From: Pedobacter suwonensis
GTDB taxonomy: Bacteria; Bacteroidota; Bacteroidia; Sphingobacteriales; Sphingobacteriaceae
DNA: 64,000 bases
Assembly: GCF_900111825.1 (NCBI RefSeq)
Contig: NZ_FOJM01000014.1
Span: 1-64,000, forward strand
Reading direction: 5' to 3'
The notes under the pieces were generated by a model, which made no database searches, was not told the origin of the DNA, and worked only from the letters and a program-made list of their open reading frames with translations. Shown piece after piece: positions 26,642 to 34,184 of this stretch. Positions within the stretch are counted from its first letter, which is position 1. Each line of letters opens with the position of its first letter. The position numbers and the translations under genes are program-made.

Positions 26642-26836
26642 TTATTTAAATGGCAATCTTAAACTTACACACATTAAATCAATATTGAACCAAATTCTGC
26701 CACAAGCTTTTTTTGCATAGGAAATTGAATTGCCGCTTAATCTTTCAAAGCGGTTTTCCGTACCGGTCCAATGCATAAGTTCATGCGCAAGACTGCATTC
26801 TTTTCTGTCGATTTCAACTTTAAATACATGCTTTCT
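26642..26836 (-). pseudogene. ArdC-type antirestriction protein remnant
   Basis: On the minus strand a frame without start reads ...VEIDRKECSLAHELMHWTGT, then ENRFERLSGNSISYAKKACG, ending at a stop. The HELxHWTG zinc-metallopeptidase motif with a following ENR/RxxR is the hallmark of the ArdC C-terminal domain. The ssDNA-binding N-terminal domain is missing and the tail after the motif is disrupted. ArdC protects incoming plasmid DNA from restriction; this copy is dead. It lies next to DUF2958 and RadC-like genes, its usual company in Bacteroidota elements. Confidence 0.7.
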
Positions 26837-26850
26837 TTAAAACTCAATAC

Positions 26851-26886
26851 ATTTAAAAATCGCCCTAACTGATTAGTTAGGGCGAT
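26851..26886 (-). terminator. Intrinsic terminator after DUF2958 gene
   Basis: ATCGCCCTAACT / AGTTAGGGCGAT, a 12-bp perfect stem with a GATT loop, followed on the minus strand by TTTTTAAAT. It lies 12 nt after the DUF2958 stop codon. Confidence 0.85.
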
Positions 26887-26898
26887 ACATACTAGGGG

Positions 26899-27267
26899 TT
26901 AGTTAGGCACGAATTTTTTCACAATTTCCCTGTCTGTCACGATATGCTCGTAATAACGAGCGGCTCTTGCATAGACACTTAGTGGAAATTCTCCCTCGAA
27001 GTGTTGATCACGCTCTAAAAAACGAGACGCACCTTCGGCAGATTTTACTTCTGAGAGACTAACATATCCGAGTTCGGGAAAGCCCATACCTAGATCACAG
27101 AGTCCAAAAGCAATGTCTTGTGTTTCGGGATCAAGTTCGGATAGCAACCATGTACAGTTTGTTCCGGTCATAAATAGTTTGACCACTGGTGGATGATCTT
27201 TGTCTTCATTTATATCCCAACTGTTTTCGAGGAGCTTTTTCAGTTGTGGTTTTGTAAAGAGTTTCAT
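26899..27267 (-). CDS. DUF2958-family protein
   Basis: A 122-residue soluble protein with the family's recognisable run: LLENSWDINEDKDHPPVVKL, then CTWLLSELDPETQDIAFGLC-DLGMGFPELGYVSL and FLERDQHFEGEFPLSVYA. The family is widespread on plasmids and integrative elements next to antirestriction and mobilization genes; its function is not established. Here it lies between an ArdC remnant and a RadC-like gene on the same strand, about 245 nt from the latter, with its own terminator. Length normal. Confidence 0.85.
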   Translation of the reverse strand: MKLFTKPQLKKLLENSWDINEDKDHPPVVKLFMTGTNCTWLLSELDPETQDIAFGLCDLGMGFPELGYVSLSEVKSAEGASRFLERDQHFEGEFPLSVYARAARYYEHIVTDREIVKKFVPN

Positions 27268-27512
27268 TTTGTACCTTTCTGAGTGAGTTAATGTTACAGG
27301 AATGGCAAAAACTTCGTTCTAGCGAACGAACCAACTGTTATTTTGCTTCGCGAGGAAGCCACTCGTGGCGGGGAAAATAATATTTTGAGAGATGAGCGAA
27401 CAAGTTAATGACTGTGACAAACATTAATTCTTTCAGAAAGTCGAAACTTATTTACGATGGAAAGAAAAGGTTTATCGAAACAGTGACATTGCCCTAAATT
27501 CATTTTGAGTTA

Positions 27513-27965
27513 TCAGCGAGGTATTAGCAGGTTTTCGGCCATTGAGAAAAATCCGGACGAGGTCAGTATAAGGTGGTCATATACGGGCATGCTTAGCATT
27601 TTACCTCCTTCAACAAGTTGCCGAGTGGTTTTAATATCAGCCTCACTAGCATCAAGAACTCCTGAAGGATGGTTATGAGCCAGAATTATGCTACTGGAAT
27701 TTGCTTTTAATGCTGTGGCAAACACAATTTTTGGGTCAACAATACAGGTTGAAATGCCTCCTGTTGAAATGCTGGACACGCCAAGGACGCAATTTTTAAC
27801 GTCCAAAAGTATAATTTTGAACTCCTCTAGTAGATCAATCCTGTTTTCATCCCAAACTGATTTTAAGACATCATAAGCATCATTTGCTGTGATCACTTGA
27901 ATATCTCTATCCGGCCGGTTCCGTTTGTATTTTAAGCTGACTTCTTGGATTTTTAATTTTTTCAT
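27513..27965 (-). CDS. RadC-like JAB/MPN-domain protein
   Basis: A 150-residue protein of the RadC (DUF2466) type, reduced to the JAB metallo-fold: FKIILLDVKNCVLGVSSIS, then IILAHNHPSGVLDASEADIK with the HxHPSG and following Ser/Asp metal ligands. The helix-hairpin-helix N-terminus of chromosomal RadC is lacking, as in most element-borne copies. The family was once tied to DNA repair; the biochemical role remains uncertain. The start codon touches the stop of the primase-like gene (27965), so the two are translationally coupled. Confidence 0.85.
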   Translation of the reverse strand: MKKLKIQEVSLKYKRNRPDRDIQVITANDAYDVLKSVWDENRIDLLEEFKIILLDVKNCVLGVSSISTGGISTCIVDPKIVFATALKANSSSIILAHNHPSGVLDASEADIKTTRQLVEGGKMLSMPVYDHLILTSSGFFSMAENLLIPR

Positions 27966-28888
27966 TAGATCACCTTCAGGGTTTTAAGATTTCTTTCAGC
28001 AACCAGCCATTCATTTACATCTTTGTAATTGGCGTATTTCGTGTGCAAAGAAACATGTTTCAATCCTTTTTGCGACTGGATAAATTCTTTCAGGATTTCC
28101 CGATGATTTACTCCTGCTTTATCATTATCAAAGTAGGAATAAACCTCTTCGTAACTTGAAATCTCAATGATTGGAAACGCTTTAGTTAAGCAGGATAACG
28201 AATTAAGAATGATTGCATCGTCTTTAAGCCGTTTAATATCAAGCAAGACTAAAACAGAAACAAAATCCATCATTCCTTCAAAAACCTGAACTCTCTTTTG
28301 TTCTTCATTTGTTCCCCGAATAAATGAGATATCTTTTTGATTGATAGTGCCTTTAAATATTTTATTCTTGAGTTCATATCCACTGGATTCATTTTTAAGT
28401 GCGATTGCTTTAAAAGTTTTTCCTGAATTGGTGTTCAACACTTCTGCTTCTTTAAAATAAAGCTTTGCTATTTCTAGTGGTATGCAGCGGTCTTTCAGAT
28501 AGTTTATAAGCGCTGGGTGCTTAATAGAATAAATCAGCTTTTCCTTTAGCTTATATCTGTCCGCCTCGGCTAACTGTGATTGAGGAATAAGCGGTGTAAT
28601 GGGCTGATCGCCCCAAATCCGATTGAGGAACCTTAAACCGTCACCAGCTGTATGGTCTACATTTTGTGATTTAAGATATTCAAGTACAAAGCGGAAAGTG
28701 CTGCCACCTTTTCCAATCCCATGGTCGTACCAAACATTTTTTACTTTATTGACGCGAAAACTTGCTGTTTTCTCGATTCTAAGGGGCGATTTATAAAGTG
28801 CGCTATCGGGATAATCTCTATAGGACTTGCATCCTAGTTTTTCCAACAGATCGAACATAGGTATAGCGTTAGCTTCTTCAATATTCAT
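27965..28888 (-). CDS. Toprim-domain primase-like protein
   Basis: A 307-residue protein with an N-terminal CHC2-like half (about 1-95: IPMFDLLEKLGCKSYRDYPD, then KNVWYDHGIGKGGSTFRFVLEYL), followed by a toprim fold (about 195-290) with VFEGMMDFVSVL and YSYFDNDKAGVNHREIL, carrying the Glu and DxD-type acidic residues. The zinc cysteines of true CHC2 fingers are largely missing. Such proteins are common in Bacteroidota elements and probably prime complementary-strand synthesis after transfer. It is first of a coupled pair with the RadC-like gene, 58 nt downstream of an HTH gene. Confidence 0.8.
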   Translation of the reverse strand: MNIEEANAIPMFDLLEKLGCKSYRDYPDSALYKSPLRIEKTASFRVNKVKNVWYDHGIGKGGSTFRFVLEYLKSQNVDHTAGDGLRFLNRIWGDQPITPLIPQSQLAEADRYKLKEKLIYSIKHPALINYLKDRCIPLEIAKLYFKEAEVLNTNSGKTFKAIALKNESSGYELKNKIFKGTINQKDISFIRGTNEEQKRVQVFEGMMDFVSVLVLLDIKRLKDDAIILNSLSCLTKAFPIIEISSYEEVYSYFDNDKAGVNHREILKEFIQSQKGLKHVSLHTKYANYKDVNEWLVAERNLKTLKVI

Positions 28889-28946
28889 TGAGCCTCACAG
28901 TAAGAATAAATTTTAAGTGGAAACGGAGAAGTAAAATCCTGCTCAA

Positions 28947-29135
28947 TTATGCAGGGCTGCAATTTTTAGCATTATTGTATTCATCTAAGTCTTCTTTTGT
29001 ATAATATGTGTTCCGTCCTAATTTTTCAAAAGGCAATAAATGCTTTTGGCGAGTAGCCATCGTGTTTAGTGCGGAAATAGTCTTGTTCAGATATTGTGCG
29101 GCTTCAGCTCGCAAATACTTTTGCTTGATCGGCAT
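28947..29135 (-). CDS. Excisionase-like HTH protein, 62 aa
   Basis: A single winged-HTH of the HTH_17 type: KYLRAEAAQYLNKTISALNT for the first helices, and KLGRNTYYTKEDLDEYNNA for the wing and last helix. In Bacteroidota elements such a gene commonly sits just upstream of the toprim primase, as here. It could regulate the primase/RadC transcript or serve as recombination directionality factor. Clear start MPIKQKYL. Confidence 0.75.
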   Translation of the reverse strand: MPIKQKYLRAEAAQYLNKTISALNTMATRQKHLLPFEKLGRNTYYTKEDLDEYNNAKNCSPA

Positions 29136-29452
29136 TACTTCTCCTTGCTTTTGATGACGGCGAATTGATACCCGATGTCATTACACGAGAGCAAGAAAAC
29201 TATTTTGTACAAAGGTTTGTAATATCTGTGCTAATTCAATCTTAGGAATATAATTAAAGCATAAATACTCATATACAGCGTATTTATTGTTTCACGAATA
29301 CATCCGTATTTTGTAAAGTTTTTCTTTTTCATCTGCTTTTTCTTTGAGGCGAGTCGCCAATCATACAAAGATTTGTGAATCCAAAAATTCTTACAAACCT
29401 TTATGCTTTAGCAATATAGACGAATGCTAAATTATTTTAAAAGGAAACGCAC
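29136..29452. other. AT-rich spacer
   Basis: No gene seen. One small hairpin (GGCGAGTCGCC near 29348-29360). It separates the minus-strand primase block from a small plus-strand gene. Confidence 0.45.
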
Positions 29453-29620
29453 ATGCTAAAACTTATCGATTATGAGCGCGCGTGTAGAACAGCGGCGAAA
29501 CTGGTTGAGAAATTTGGAGATAAGTATTTACCAATTTTTGAGCGAACCTATAAAGAACTAAAACAAGCACAAGAAACAAACAGCCTTAAATCAATCGTGA
29601 TACAATTTGCCACCAATTAA
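29453..29620 (+). CDS. Small protein, 55 aa
   Basis: MLKLIDYERACRTAAKLVEK, then FGDKYLPIFERTYKELKQAQ and a short tail ending VIQFATN. A good purine-rich stretch (AAAAGGAAACG) precedes the ATG. Helical, charged, no membrane segment. Codon use looks real, and such small ORFs often precede integrase genes of this type. No family recognised. Confidence 0.45.
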   Translation: MLKLIDYERACRTAAKLVEKFGDKYLPIFERTYKELKQAQETNSLKSIVIQFATN

Positions 29621-29679
29621 TCCATGCTTGTATCAGGTGGTGACTGTGCTATAATCTGTTTAGTTGAAAATGTCATCCA

Positions 29680-29911
29680 AACTGTAACACATTCTTTTGG
29701 ATTTGTGTAGATTGAAATAGATATTTTCTTTTTAAAACAACCACTAACAGTTTTTCCAGTTTTGGCTTTGACGACTTCCTCTCCGCCATTTTTGGCCTGA
29801 TTTTGAAACAATATTCTTTTGCAAACCTTTGCAAAAATTAGATTTTTTATCAGTCGGAGTGACTTAAGAACATAGTCTTCCCAAAACTGTAACACAAAAC
29901 TGTTACACATT
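29680..29911 (+). repeat. Three copies of AACTGTWACACATT before the second integrase
   Basis: Copies at 29680-29693 (AACTGTAACACATT), 29885-29896 (AACTGTAACACA) and 29898-29911 (AACTGTTACACATT). The last two are 13 bp apart and reach the start codon of the recombinase at 29912. They may be recombinase or repressor binding sites, or the remains of an att region. Confidence 0.5.
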
Positions 29912-31207
29912 TTGGGAGTCAGTCCATTGCATAACATCATTTGTCGCGAAAATACCTGGTACTTCAATCGCCGCGTTCCTGTCGAAGTTAAGGAATATGA
30001 CCCGCGTAAGCTTATTCGCTATTCCCTCAAAACGGACAGCAGAAAAATCGCCAAACGACTTGCAAGCAAGGAAAACCAAAAACTCGAACAATATTGGTCA
30101 AGTCTTATCGCAACAGGGGCAAAACATTGCCATGACCAGTATAAGAACCTCGTGGAACGCGCCAGTTTATTTGGCTTTCAGTACCAACATGTAAACCAAA
30201 TCGCGATTGGTGACTTTTTGGATTTGTTCAATCGCCTGAAATTCGTGGAAAATGATTTTTCGGAAAAAAGAGTCGAGGCTGTTTTCGGTACTGAAACGCC
30301 GCCAGAGATAACATTGAGTGAAATTTTCCCAATCTTTCTAGGTTTGACAAAAAGCGTGGAAGTGGAAAAATCAGAAAAGCAGTATATCAAATGGAAAAAT
30401 CCTCGTGAATTAGCCATGAGAAACGTGATTTCGGCACTCGGTAATAAAACCATAAACAGTTTCACAAAGGATGATGCCAACAAAATCAAAGATTGGTATT
30501 TAAGTAGAATTAAAGCAAAGGAGATAAGCTTCGGAACTGCCGATAAACTTCTTATTTATACCAAAACGATGATTTCTACGGTGTGCGAAGACCGCAAAAT
30601 AAAGTTGGATATAAGCCATGTGTTCAATAAGTTTCTTTTCAACGTTGACGACAAGAAACAACGTCCGCCCTTTTCAACAAACCATATTATTAATGTGTTA
30701 TTGAACCCAATCAAATTGGCGGGCTTGTCCCAGGTAAATCAGGCGCTATTGAAGATTTTTGCCGAGACTGGCGTTTGTGTCGACGAAATAGTTGGTGTTC
30801 GACCAAACGAAATATTTCTTGAAGGGAAAATACCGTACTTTTTAATCAAACCGCATGAGAAAGATAAGCTAAAAACAAAGCATCGTGAAAGGTTGATGCC
30901 TCTTGTTGGATATGCGCTTGACGCGTTCCAGCAATTTCCGCAAGGCTTTTCGGAATTGGTTAGTGATATCGATTCTACAAATTCAGCAATTGCAAAATAT
31001 CTTCGTCAAAACAACTTACTGGAAACACCTAAACATAGCGCATACTCACTTCGCCATAGTTTTCAGGATCGGTTGACTAACCTGGATTGTAATGACCGTA
31101 TTCAAACTGATTTGATGGGACATGCTTTTAGAGACCGAACAAAATATGGTACGGGCGCAACTTTGGAAAAGAAATTTGAATGGATGAAGAAAATTCAGCT
31201 TAAATAG
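29912..31207 (+). CDS. Tyrosine recombinase with catalytic Arg-I replaced by Cys
   Basis: A 431-residue phage-type integrase: N-terminal arm domain (NTWYFNRRVPVEVKEYDPRK), SAM-like core-binding part (about 140-230), catalytic domain to the end. The Arg-I position of the canonical TGxRxxE motif reads TGVCVDE (about residue 290; codon TGT, one transition from CGT). Arg-II is present (YSLRHSF), as are the MGH His and a YGTGATLEKKFEWM tail with the likely nucleophile Tyr. Loss of Arg-I normally kills this enzyme class. The start is TTG (29912), with no better ATG nearby. It sits in the middle of element A, far from the tRNA ends, so it belonged to another, older insertion. Confidence 0.8.
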   Translation: MGVSPLHNIICRENTWYFNRRVPVEVKEYDPRKLIRYSLKTDSRKIAKRLASKENQKLEQYWSSLIATGAKHCHDQYKNLVERASLFGFQYQHVNQIAIGDFLDLFNRLKFVENDFSEKRVEAVFGTETPPEITLSEIFPIFLGLTKSVEVEKSEKQYIKWKNPRELAMRNVISALGNKTINSFTKDDANKIKDWYLSRIKAKEISFGTADKLLIYTKTMISTVCEDRKIKLDISHVFNKFLFNVDDKKQRPPFSTNHIINVLLNPIKLAGLSQVNQALLKIFAETGVCVDEIVGVRPNEIFLEGKIPYFLIKPHEKDKLKTKHRERLMPLVGYALDAFQQFPQGFSELVSDIDSTNSAIAKYLRQNNLLETPKHSAYSLRHSFQDRLTNLDCNDRIQTDLMGHAFRDRTKYGTGATLEKKFEWMKKIQLK

Positions 31208-31234
31208 AATTTATTCGTATGGTAATTGGCTAAA

Positions 31235-31627
31235 TTAGTTATCTCCTCTTAAACGACTCAAAGAAATTTCATAGCTATCTCCCTCTTTAACCTTTACACC
31301 TTCATAAGCTGGAGCAATAAGAGCGTTAACACCACTTTTTCCTAGATATTCTATCACTAAAAAACAATGTTTCCAGTTCACAAATTCCTTATCAAAGGGC
31401 TTGTCTATGTTTTGTTGAATTGAATATCCAAAAATAAAACTTTCACTAGTGTTTTTGCTGATAATTAAAGTTAAAGAGTCGCTCATTAGCTTAGTATTTG
31501 GCTTTGCAACATCAATAAGAAATTTCCCTAGATTTTTTCGTGGAACCCAATTTGCTCCATTCCATCCAACAACTCCACCTTGTTGTTTCGAAGTTGGGTG
31601 AGCGAGATAGATTTGTACAACATACAT
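31235..31627 (-). CDS. C-terminal frame of a probable split/frameshifted protein
   Basis: The annotated frame starts at an internal Met (MYVVQIYLAHPTSKQQGG), but coding character continues upstream without a stop through RSDSIIRFSIVNNDPSRD back to an A9 run at about 31704-31712, where it meets the end of the 170-residue secreted protein in the other frame. A -1 shift there joins both into one ~320-residue secreted protein. This part is beta-rich (LIISKNTSESFIFGYSIQQN, KGDSYEISLSRLRG) with no family recognised. Whether it is made by slippage, is a frameshift mutation, or starts separately cannot be decided from sequence. Confidence 0.6.
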   Translation of the reverse strand: MYVVQIYLAHPTSKQQGGVVGWNGANWVPRKNLGKFLIDVAKPNTKLMSDSLTLIISKNTSESFIFGYSIQQNIDKPFDKEFVNWKHCFLVIEYLGKSGVNALIAPAYEGVKVKEGDSYEISLSRLRGDN

Positions 31628-31692
31628 ATCACGAGAGGGATCGTTGTTAACAATGCTAAATCTAATGATTGAGTCGCTACGACTTTCAAGGA

Positions 31693-32205
31693 TTAGTGCG
31701 GGCTTTTTTTTTCCTCTTCAAGTGTGTATTTTAACCATTCCTGATTCATTTCGATAAATGATTTTTGTGCTTCCAATAATAGCTCTGGGCTATTATCAAA
31801 AAAACCTGATTGAACAGAGGTATAAATATTACATATAGGAGCTCTCATTTTTTGATATAGCTCAAAAAACTCCTTAGAAACCTCAACCTCTTTTGAGGAT
31901 ATTTTTTTTATTGTTTCATCAAATTTTGCAGAAGCCTTAACATCACCTTTACCTTCGGCAATTTGGGCAATTTGATTTGCATCAGCTTTAGCCGCTGCTG
32001 ATATCTCTGCTGCTAATGCTAATACCGCATTCTTATCATATCCTTCAGTAACTTTCATCCAAGCAATATTTTCTAGATTGCATTGTCCTTTAAATAAAGA
32101 ATGAGTTGCCTTATTCATTCGTTTAATCTGTGATTTTGAAAGCTTTTGTGAAAATGCTGATGAAGTAAAAATACAGGAGAGCAATAGGATGAGAGTTAAT
32201 TTCAT
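31693..32205 (-). CDS. Secreted hypothetical protein, possibly continued by -1 shift
   Basis: Signal peptide (residues 1-20, LTLILLLSCIFTSSAFSQ) then a helical, Lys/Ala-rich periplasmic or secreted domain (EISAAAKADANQIAQIAEGK). The frame closes with EEEKKSPH right after a run of nine A. Shifting -1 inside this run (0-frame GAA AAA AAA AGC, a slippery A AAA AAA) opens a further ~155 codons that include the neighbouring frame ending at 31235. No family recognised. It lies at the start of the cargo part of element A, downstream of the defective integrase on the opposite strand. Confidence 0.65.
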   Translation of the reverse strand: MKLTLILLLSCIFTSSAFSQKLSKSQIKRMNKATHSLFKGQCNLENIAWMKVTEGYDKNAVLALAAEISAAAKADANQIAQIAEGKGDVKASAKFDETIKKISSKEVEVSKEFFELYQKMRAPICNIYTSVQSGFFDNSPELLLEAQKSFIEMNQEWLKYTLEEEKKSPH

Positions 32206-32434
32206 ATTTTTTATTTTAAATATACAAATAATGCCAATTAAAAAAATAAAATTAAATAATTTTATAAATAAGAATTGTAGATCTAAAATATGAAATTTGA
32301 AGCGTAATAGGCTTATTAGATATACAAATCTAATTGTTAAAAATATGAAATAACAGCCTCCAAAAAACGCAATATTTCATTAAATAGAAATAAAATAATA
32401 TTGACTTAAGGTTTATCCATCCTTTTTCTTTATG

Positions 32435-32843
32435 AAGTTCCGTAGTGAGATTATGATCGTTTAGATACGGTAAGGCTGAAGGGTGATTATGAAGGATGGG
32501 TATACTTTTTACGTGCGATAAGATCATGTGCCGATGATATCGTAAAGCGTGCCTGGGGAATTGATAATCTGTTACAGGAATGTAACATGGTCATTCAGAC
32601 CAAACCAGCAGGGTGCGCAAGAATGCCCTACTTTTGTTGGAACAGCTCTGCCATACCCCGATTTTAAATACAAATGACGTCATGGAACTGTTGGAAGCAA
32701 ATTCTTACAACACTGCGCAAAAGCTTTTAACGACTTTTGTTGAGATTGATATCCTTGTTCCTGATAGCAACAGAGAAAGAAACAAATCCTACACATTCAG
32801 AAAATATCTTGATATTCTGGAAACAGCATTTTTAGATATATAA
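32435..32843 (+). pseudogene. Fic-family protein remnant (frameshifted, N-terminus lost)
   Basis: From about 32447 one frame reads DYDRLDTVRLKGDYEGWVYF and RAWGIDNLLQECN, typical of the helical region just after the Fic core. Near 32611 the frame shifts, and GTG at 32613 begins the C-terminal winged helix (RKNALLLLEQL, then NTAQKLLTTFVEIDILV and FRKYLDILE). The catalytic HPFxxGNGR motif and everything before it are gone and stops precede the first piece. Complete Fic/AMP-transferases of this type have about 360-380 residues. A dead leftover of a toxin-like gene. Confidence 0.75.
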
Positions 32844-33231
32844 TTGCAGGTTAGGATTGTACTGTAAAGAATAAGGCGATACGCTCCTTTGCCAGTAATT
32901 CGCAGTATTTTGGAATAAACTTGTGGTAAAGGCATCTTAACGGTACACACAGCACGGTACCGCCACTCTTCCATCGTTACAACGATGAATTACCAAAGCA
33001 ATTTCTCCCATGAAAAAGCAGACGAGGCACTGGATGCGGTGCTTTGTTTCTAAAAACAGATAGCCCCGGAATTAATCCGGGGCTATCTTCGGGGTTGCGG
33101 TTCCCTCTTAAAATAATTTTGTGCCTATCTTATACAAGTTATCAATACGAAAGAGAAAGCGATGGACGACAAAGGTACGCTGAAGATCAATAACGCACTA
33201 AAAAAAGGCAAGCCGGATTAATCTCCGGCTT
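32844..33231. other. Debris region with two terminators
   Basis: No intact gene. Short coding leftovers are visible: MNYQSNFSHEKADEALDAVL (from 32986) and MDDKGTLKINNALKKGKPD (33163-33222), each followed by an intrinsic terminator. They look like the ends of truncated genes. Confidence 0.45.
33058..33087 (+). terminator. Intrinsic terminator
   Basis: AGATAGCCCCGGA / TCCGGGGCTATCT, a 13-bp stem with a 5-nt loop. The upstream transcript is a gene remnant. The T run is weak. Confidence 0.6.
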
Positions 33232-33234
33232 TTA
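33210..33234 (+). terminator. Intrinsic terminator
   Basis: AAGCCGGA / TCCGGCTT with a 6-nt loop followed by TTT. It ends at the stop codon of the convergent 135-residue membrane protein gene and may serve both strands. Confidence 0.6.
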
Positions 33235-33639
33235 TATTGGATCACTTTTTAATGTTTCATTGTGTCTTTTTATTTCAGATTTTACTCCTAAGATTATGGG
33301 TATTATAACAAGCATTGAGGCAAAAGCATTGTCATTTAGGTTATAAAGTCTTCTTAAAGACATCCACGATAAACCTATACCTATTAGAGCCATAGCAACA
33401 AAAGGATAATATAGTTTCACTACAGAGGTCTTGAAATTTATATGAATTCCTTTTAACTCCTTCTTACTTGATGAATACAGTTCTGTTAAAGACTTTGCTG
33501 CATTAAAGAAAATGAGAAATATAGAATAATGTATGATAGCTATAACGATATAATTAGCCTCTTGTACTTTTAATAATTGTTGAAAGGGCATCATGCCAAT
33601 ACATAACAGCATTGCAAGTGGAAACCATAAATATCTCAT
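33232..33639 (-). CDS. Four-helix membrane protein, 135 aa
   Basis: Four hydrophobic segments (about 4-22, 28-48, 70-92, 103-120) with a basic cytoplasmic loop, ELYSSSKKELKGIHINFK. No recognised family. Its ATG overlaps the stop of an 80-residue secreted protein gene by 4 nt (ATGA), so both are one coupled unit. The pairing of a small exported protein with a small membrane protein suggests a functional pair such as effector and immunity protein, or sensor and partner; there is no direct evidence. Confidence 0.7.
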   Translation of the reverse strand: MRYLWFPLAMLLCIGMMPFQQLLKVQEANYIVIAIIHYSIFLIFFNAAKSLTELYSSSKKELKGIHINFKTSVVKLYYPFVAMALIGIGLSWMSLRRLYNLNDNAFASMLVIIPIILGVKSEIKRHNETLKSDPI

Positions 33640-33878
33640 TTTCTTTTTGGCTTTATTCTTTTAATTAGTTTGCCATTGAAATCGTATATCCATACATCAC
33701 CATCGACATACTCTGTTATATGACCTATTATTAAATCAGTAGAACTACTATAAGCCGCTTTCCTAATACACATACCTGTACCATCTTTCCGATAGTATCC
33801 TTTGACATTTAACTGTGCGGTTGCAGATATAGCCCATAGCGTCATAGCTACAACTAGCATTGAGAGTTTTTTCGTCAT
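33636..33878 (-). CDS. Small secreted protein, 80 aa
   Basis: Signal peptide (1-21, MLVVAMTLWAISATA) and a mature part of ~58 residues with NVKGYYRKDGTGMCIRKAAY and VWIYDFNGKLIKRIKPKRK, the latter very basic. The pattern resembles short WG/beta-hairpin extracellular modules, but no family is recognised. First gene of a coupled pair with the four-helix membrane protein. Confidence 0.65.
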   Translation of the reverse strand: MTKKLSMLVVAMTLWAISATAQLNVKGYYRKDGTGMCIRKAAYSSSTDLIIGHITEYVDGDVWIYDFNGKLIKRIKPKRK

Positions 33879-34023
33879 TGTAGTAATTTTTGAATATTAA
33901 CGTTAAAGATTAAACAATGAACCAATATAACAATTTAACAAATGCGAAGGTTAGCTTTCTATATGATTGCCATAAATTTAACCCAATTTGCTTTCATTTA
34001 AAATAAAAACTTATCTTGTACTC

Positions 34024-34080
34024 CGAGAGCGTTAATTTAGATAAAGGGAGCAGTAAGAAATTATTGTTCCTTTTTCTTTT
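34024..34080 (+). repeat. Diverged repeat R1, copy 1
   Basis: Contains GAGAGCGTTAATTTAGATAA and AGTAAGAAATTAT, nearly identical to the reverse complement of 40662-40719. Both copies can be read in one frame as SVNLDK-x-GSKKLL-x-LF, but neither has a convincing full gene. Confidence 0.6.
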
Positions 34081-34128
34081 CATTGCCCTATTAAAAAGGA
34101 AAGAATTTGGTCTTTCTGTGAAGGCCTT

Positions 34129-34171
34129 AAACAACACAGGCCAGAACTATCTGTTCTGGCCTGTGTTGTTT
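34129..34171. terminator. Strong bidirectional intrinsic terminator
   Basis: AAACAACACAGGCCAGAAC / GTTCTGGCCTGTGTTGTTT, a 19-bp perfect stem with a 5-nt loop. T run on the right (plus strand) and A run on the left (works on the minus strand for the barrel gene ending at 34185). Confidence 0.9.
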
Positions 34172-34184
34172 TTATTATTTGATA

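Larger units (their letters stand above)
33879..34184. other. Spacer with diverged repeat and terminator
   Basis: No gene supported. It contains one of two inverted copies of a ~57-bp sequence (34024-34080; partner 40662-40719) and a strong hairpin (34129-34171). Confidence 0.5.

Noticed and set aside
29617..29967. Minus-strand open frame of 116 codons
   Set aside because: It overlaps the start of the tyrosine recombinase and the small 55-residue gene. No family-like features; antisense shadow.
32789..32974. Minus-strand frame of 61 codons
   Set aside because: Antisense to the end of the Fic remnant, with no start context or recognisable feature.
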